Shown: piece by piece, positions 6,389 through 7,391 of the stretch
Numbering within the stretch: position 1 is the stretch's first letter
Layout of the letters: every line of letters starts with the position of its first letter
Notes under the pieces: model-generated
Database searches by the model: none
What the model was told of the DNA's origin: nothing
The model's input: the letters and a program-made list of their open reading frames with translations, nothing else
NCBI GenBank assembly: GCA_018457305.1
Contig: JAGYHM010000059.1
Location: 1 to 7,391, forward strand
Direction of reading: 5' to 3'
DNA: 7,391 bases
Source: Fusobacterium sp.
Lineage (GTDB): Bacteria; Fusobacteriota; Fusobacteriia; Fusobacteriales; Fusobacteriaceae
Made by a program: the position numbers and the translations under genes

Positions 6389-6407
6389 ATTATAATTTCC
6401 TTAGGTA
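6389..6407. repeat. 19-bp direct repeat, right copy
   Basis: Partner of 6276-6294, separated from it by 94 bp that hold the two hairpins. Confidence 0.6.
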
Positions 6408-6437
6408 TAAAAAAAGGGAGATTTTATTTTCTCCCTT
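6408..6437 (-). terminator. Intrinsic terminator of the GNAT operon
   Basis: Arms AAGGGAGA (coding strand) and TCTCCCTT form an 8-bp stem with an 8-nt loop, followed by a T-run. It begins about 9 nt after the GNAT stop codon. Confidence 0.85.
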
Positions 6438-6445
6438 GCTAAAAA

Positions 6446-7036
6446 TTACATTATTTCTTCTTCATTAAATATTTTAATATATTGTAATAATTCATTGTCT
6501 TTATAATTTCTATCAATCAATTTAAAACCATACTTTTCATAAAACCTTTTCAAATAATCAATATTTTTACACTCCAACATAACTATTCTTCCACCTAAAC
6601 ATTCTTGCCCTTTAAAAATTCTATCAAAGCAATATTTAATAATTTCATTTCCACTTATATTTATTGTATTTTTTATTAAAGAATTTTTACCTAGTTGTCC
6701 TATAAGAATTGTTGGAAATCTTTTTACTGTTTCTCCATTTGCTTTTGAACTAAAACCGTCTATACTTTTAATTTTTCTATTTGATAAATTATTAGGAATT
6801 TTCAAAACTTGAAGTGCTATTGTAAAATAGCCTAAAATTTGAAATTCATTTTTATCTTCATCATATATTAAAAAAGTTCTACTTTTACCTAACTTTTCAA
6901 AAATTATTGCTTTCTTCTTCAAAAAACTTTCTATATCTTCATCTTGTTCTGAAGAAAATAACGATAATAAACTTATAGTTTTTTCTTCTCCACAAATTTT
7001 AATTAAATTTTTTAACGAGATAATATTGACTTTAAT
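6446..7036 (-). CDS. GNAT-fold acetyltransferase, probable toxin of a type II toxin-antitoxin pair
   Basis: About 196 residues if translation starts at ATT 7036. The fold is read from an N-terminal helix (ISLKNLIKI), strand GYFTIAL (69-75), the cofactor-strand motif ILIGQLGKN (110-118) followed by a degenerate P-loop NISGNE, strand GRIVMLECKN (149-158) and the C-terminal signature FYEKYGFK (165-172). GNAT toxins of the TacT/AtaT type use acetyl-CoA to acetylate aminoacyl-tRNA; the substrate here is unknown. No ATG or GTG exists in frame. ATT 7036 lies 7 nt after GAGGTG and overlaps the upstream gene by 25 nt. A TTG at 6922 would remove about 38 residues that look homologous to the family N terminus. 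It could also be a housekeeping acetyltransferase. Confidence 0.72.
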   Translation of the reverse strand: MKVNIISLKNLIKICGEEKTISLLSLFSSEQDEDIESFLKKKAIIFEKLGKSRTFLIYDEDKNEFQILGYFTIALQVLKIPNNLSNRKIKSIDGFSSKANGETVKRFPTILIGQLGKNSLIKNTINISGNEIIKYCFDRIFKGQECLGGRIVMLECKNIDYLKRFYEKYGFKLIDRNYKDNELLQYIKIFNEEEIM

Positions 7037-7185
7037 TTTTCTTCACCTCGTTTAATATCATCTTCACTTATAAATTCTTTACCTATTTTTATACTTTTTG
7101 ATTGAGAAGAAATAATTTTTTCAAATGATTTTATAGCTTTTTCACTATCTAACACAAATTCTTTATCAAATGATGTAGTTGCCAT
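7012..7185 (-). CDS. 57-aa antitoxin-like protein upstream of the GNAT gene
   Basis: Begins MATTSFDKEFVLD, has a middle SIKIGKEFISEDDIKRGEEKL and ends LKSILSR. ATG 7185 follows AGGAGG by 7 nt. Small proteins with this kind of N terminus and a GEE.L...LSR tail commonly precede GNAT or RelE-type toxins in Firmicutes and Fusobacteria, in my recollection; there is no named Pfam assignment I can confirm. The frame ends inside the GNAT gene, so the two are translationally coupled in one operon. The antitoxin role is inferred from size, position and overlap; no clear DNA-binding fold is visible. Translated start and stop are unambiguous. Confidence 0.72.
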   Translation of the reverse strand: MATTSFDKEFVLDSEKAIKSFEKIISSQSKSIKIGKEFISEDDIKRGEEKLKSILSR

Positions 7186-7192
7186 TACTTTT

Positions 7193-7198
7193 CCTCCT
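7193..7198 (-). promoter_or_regulatory. Ribosome binding site AGGAGG for the antitoxin-like gene
   Basis: A perfect AGGAGG 7 nt before ATG 7185, much stronger than the site available to the GNAT gene. This would give antitoxin excess. Confidence 0.85.
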
Positions 7199-7219
7199 TT
7201 TTCTCTTAATACTATTGTA

Positions 7220-7248
7220 ATTATACACCTATATTTAATAAATTACTA
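7220..7248 (-). promoter_or_regulatory. Promoter of the toxin-antitoxin operon (TAGTAA-17-TATAAT)
   Basis: A consensus -10 TATAAT (7220-7225) is preceded 17 nt upstream by a weak -35 TAGTAA. It lies about 35 nt before the antitoxin ATG. No clear operator palindrome is seen apart from those in the upstream 74-bp repeat. Confidence 0.6.
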
Positions 7249-7251
7249 GAG

Positions 7252-7324
7252 TTTTATTTATTTCTTTTTAGTTATTTTAAATCATATTTGAAAAAATTTT
7301 TTCAGTATAAATTTTAATCAAAAA
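7252..7324 (-). repeat. 74-bp AT-rich repeat, copy 1 (upstream of toxin-antitoxin promoter)
   Basis: Near-identical to 6115-6188, with a perfect 16-bp palindrome TGAAAAAATTTTTTCA at 7289-7304. It lies between the upstream gene's terminator and the operon promoter, the same context as copy 2. Confidence 0.85.
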
Positions 7325-7348
7325 AAGAGAGAACATTTTTGTTCTCCC
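7321..7348 (-). terminator. Intrinsic terminator of the upstream gene
   Basis: Coding-strand stem GGGAGAACA/TGTTCTCTC (9 pairs, one G-U) with a 4-nt loop and a following T-run. It starts 13 nt after the upstream stop codon. Confidence 0.8.
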
Positions 7349-7360
7349 TTAAAATTTTGA

Positions 7361-7391
7361 TTATTTTCTGATTCCTAATTTTGCTATTAGT
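7361..7391 (-). CDS. 3' end of an upstream gene (C terminus ...LIAKLGIRK)
   Basis: Ten codons ending in TAA at 7363-7361, closely followed by a terminator, which supports a true gene end. The peptide is too short to identify. Confidence 0.45.
   Translation of the reverse strand, partial: LIAKLGIRK

Noticed and set aside
6446..6922. GNAT gene starting at TTG 6922 (158 aa)
   Set aside because: There is no suitable ribosome site, and the open frame extends upstream with sequence (ISLKNLIK, EDIESFLKKK) that fits the domain's N terminus.

Overview
The window is AT-rich and every gene I can support lies on the minus strand. AT-rich codons, a giant trimeric autotransporter with Hep/Hag-type head repeats, a signal region of the type NL..VEK.IK..LKKKV, and GC-rich intergenic hairpins all suggest a Fusobacterium (F. 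nucleatum or periodonticum group). This assignment is inferred from sequence style, not from a database match.

Layout, in the direction of transcription (high to low coordinates). (1) 7361-7391: the last codons of an upstream gene, followed by an intrinsic terminator (7321-7348). (2) 7252-7324: first copy of a ~74-bp AT-rich repeat, then a promoter and a two-gene operon: a 57-aa antitoxin-like protein (7012-7185) and an overlapping GNAT-type acetyltransferase (6446-7036). Together they look like a type II toxin-antitoxin module, closed by a terminator at 6408-6437. (3) 6184-6407: a non-coding GC-rich island of stacked hairpins, part of it between 19-bp direct repeats. (4) 6115-6188: second copy of the 74-bp repeat. 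(5) 5955-6110: control region of the adhesin, with a good sigma-70 promoter, a small hairpin, an 11-bp poly-G tract and a strong Shine-Dalgarno. (6) 1-5934: 1978 codons, open at the window edge, of a collagen-containing trimeric autotransporter adhesin. The rest of the stalk and the YadA-type membrane anchor must lie beyond position 1.

The most interesting part is the adhesin start. The only ATG with a good ribosome site (5954) is out of frame with the adhesin. It encodes just MVNKKI, because a 7-A tract follows; an 8-A (or 5-A) tract would restore the extended signal peptide in frame. As it stands, the stop codon overlaps the adhesin ATG as TAATG, so translation may continue by re-initiation. 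With the poly-G tract ~90 bp upstream, the gene carries two homopolymers of the kind that phase-vary surface adhesins. The protein itself has YadA-like heads, three neck motifs and an uninterrupted run of about 43 Gly-X-Y triplets between head and stalk.
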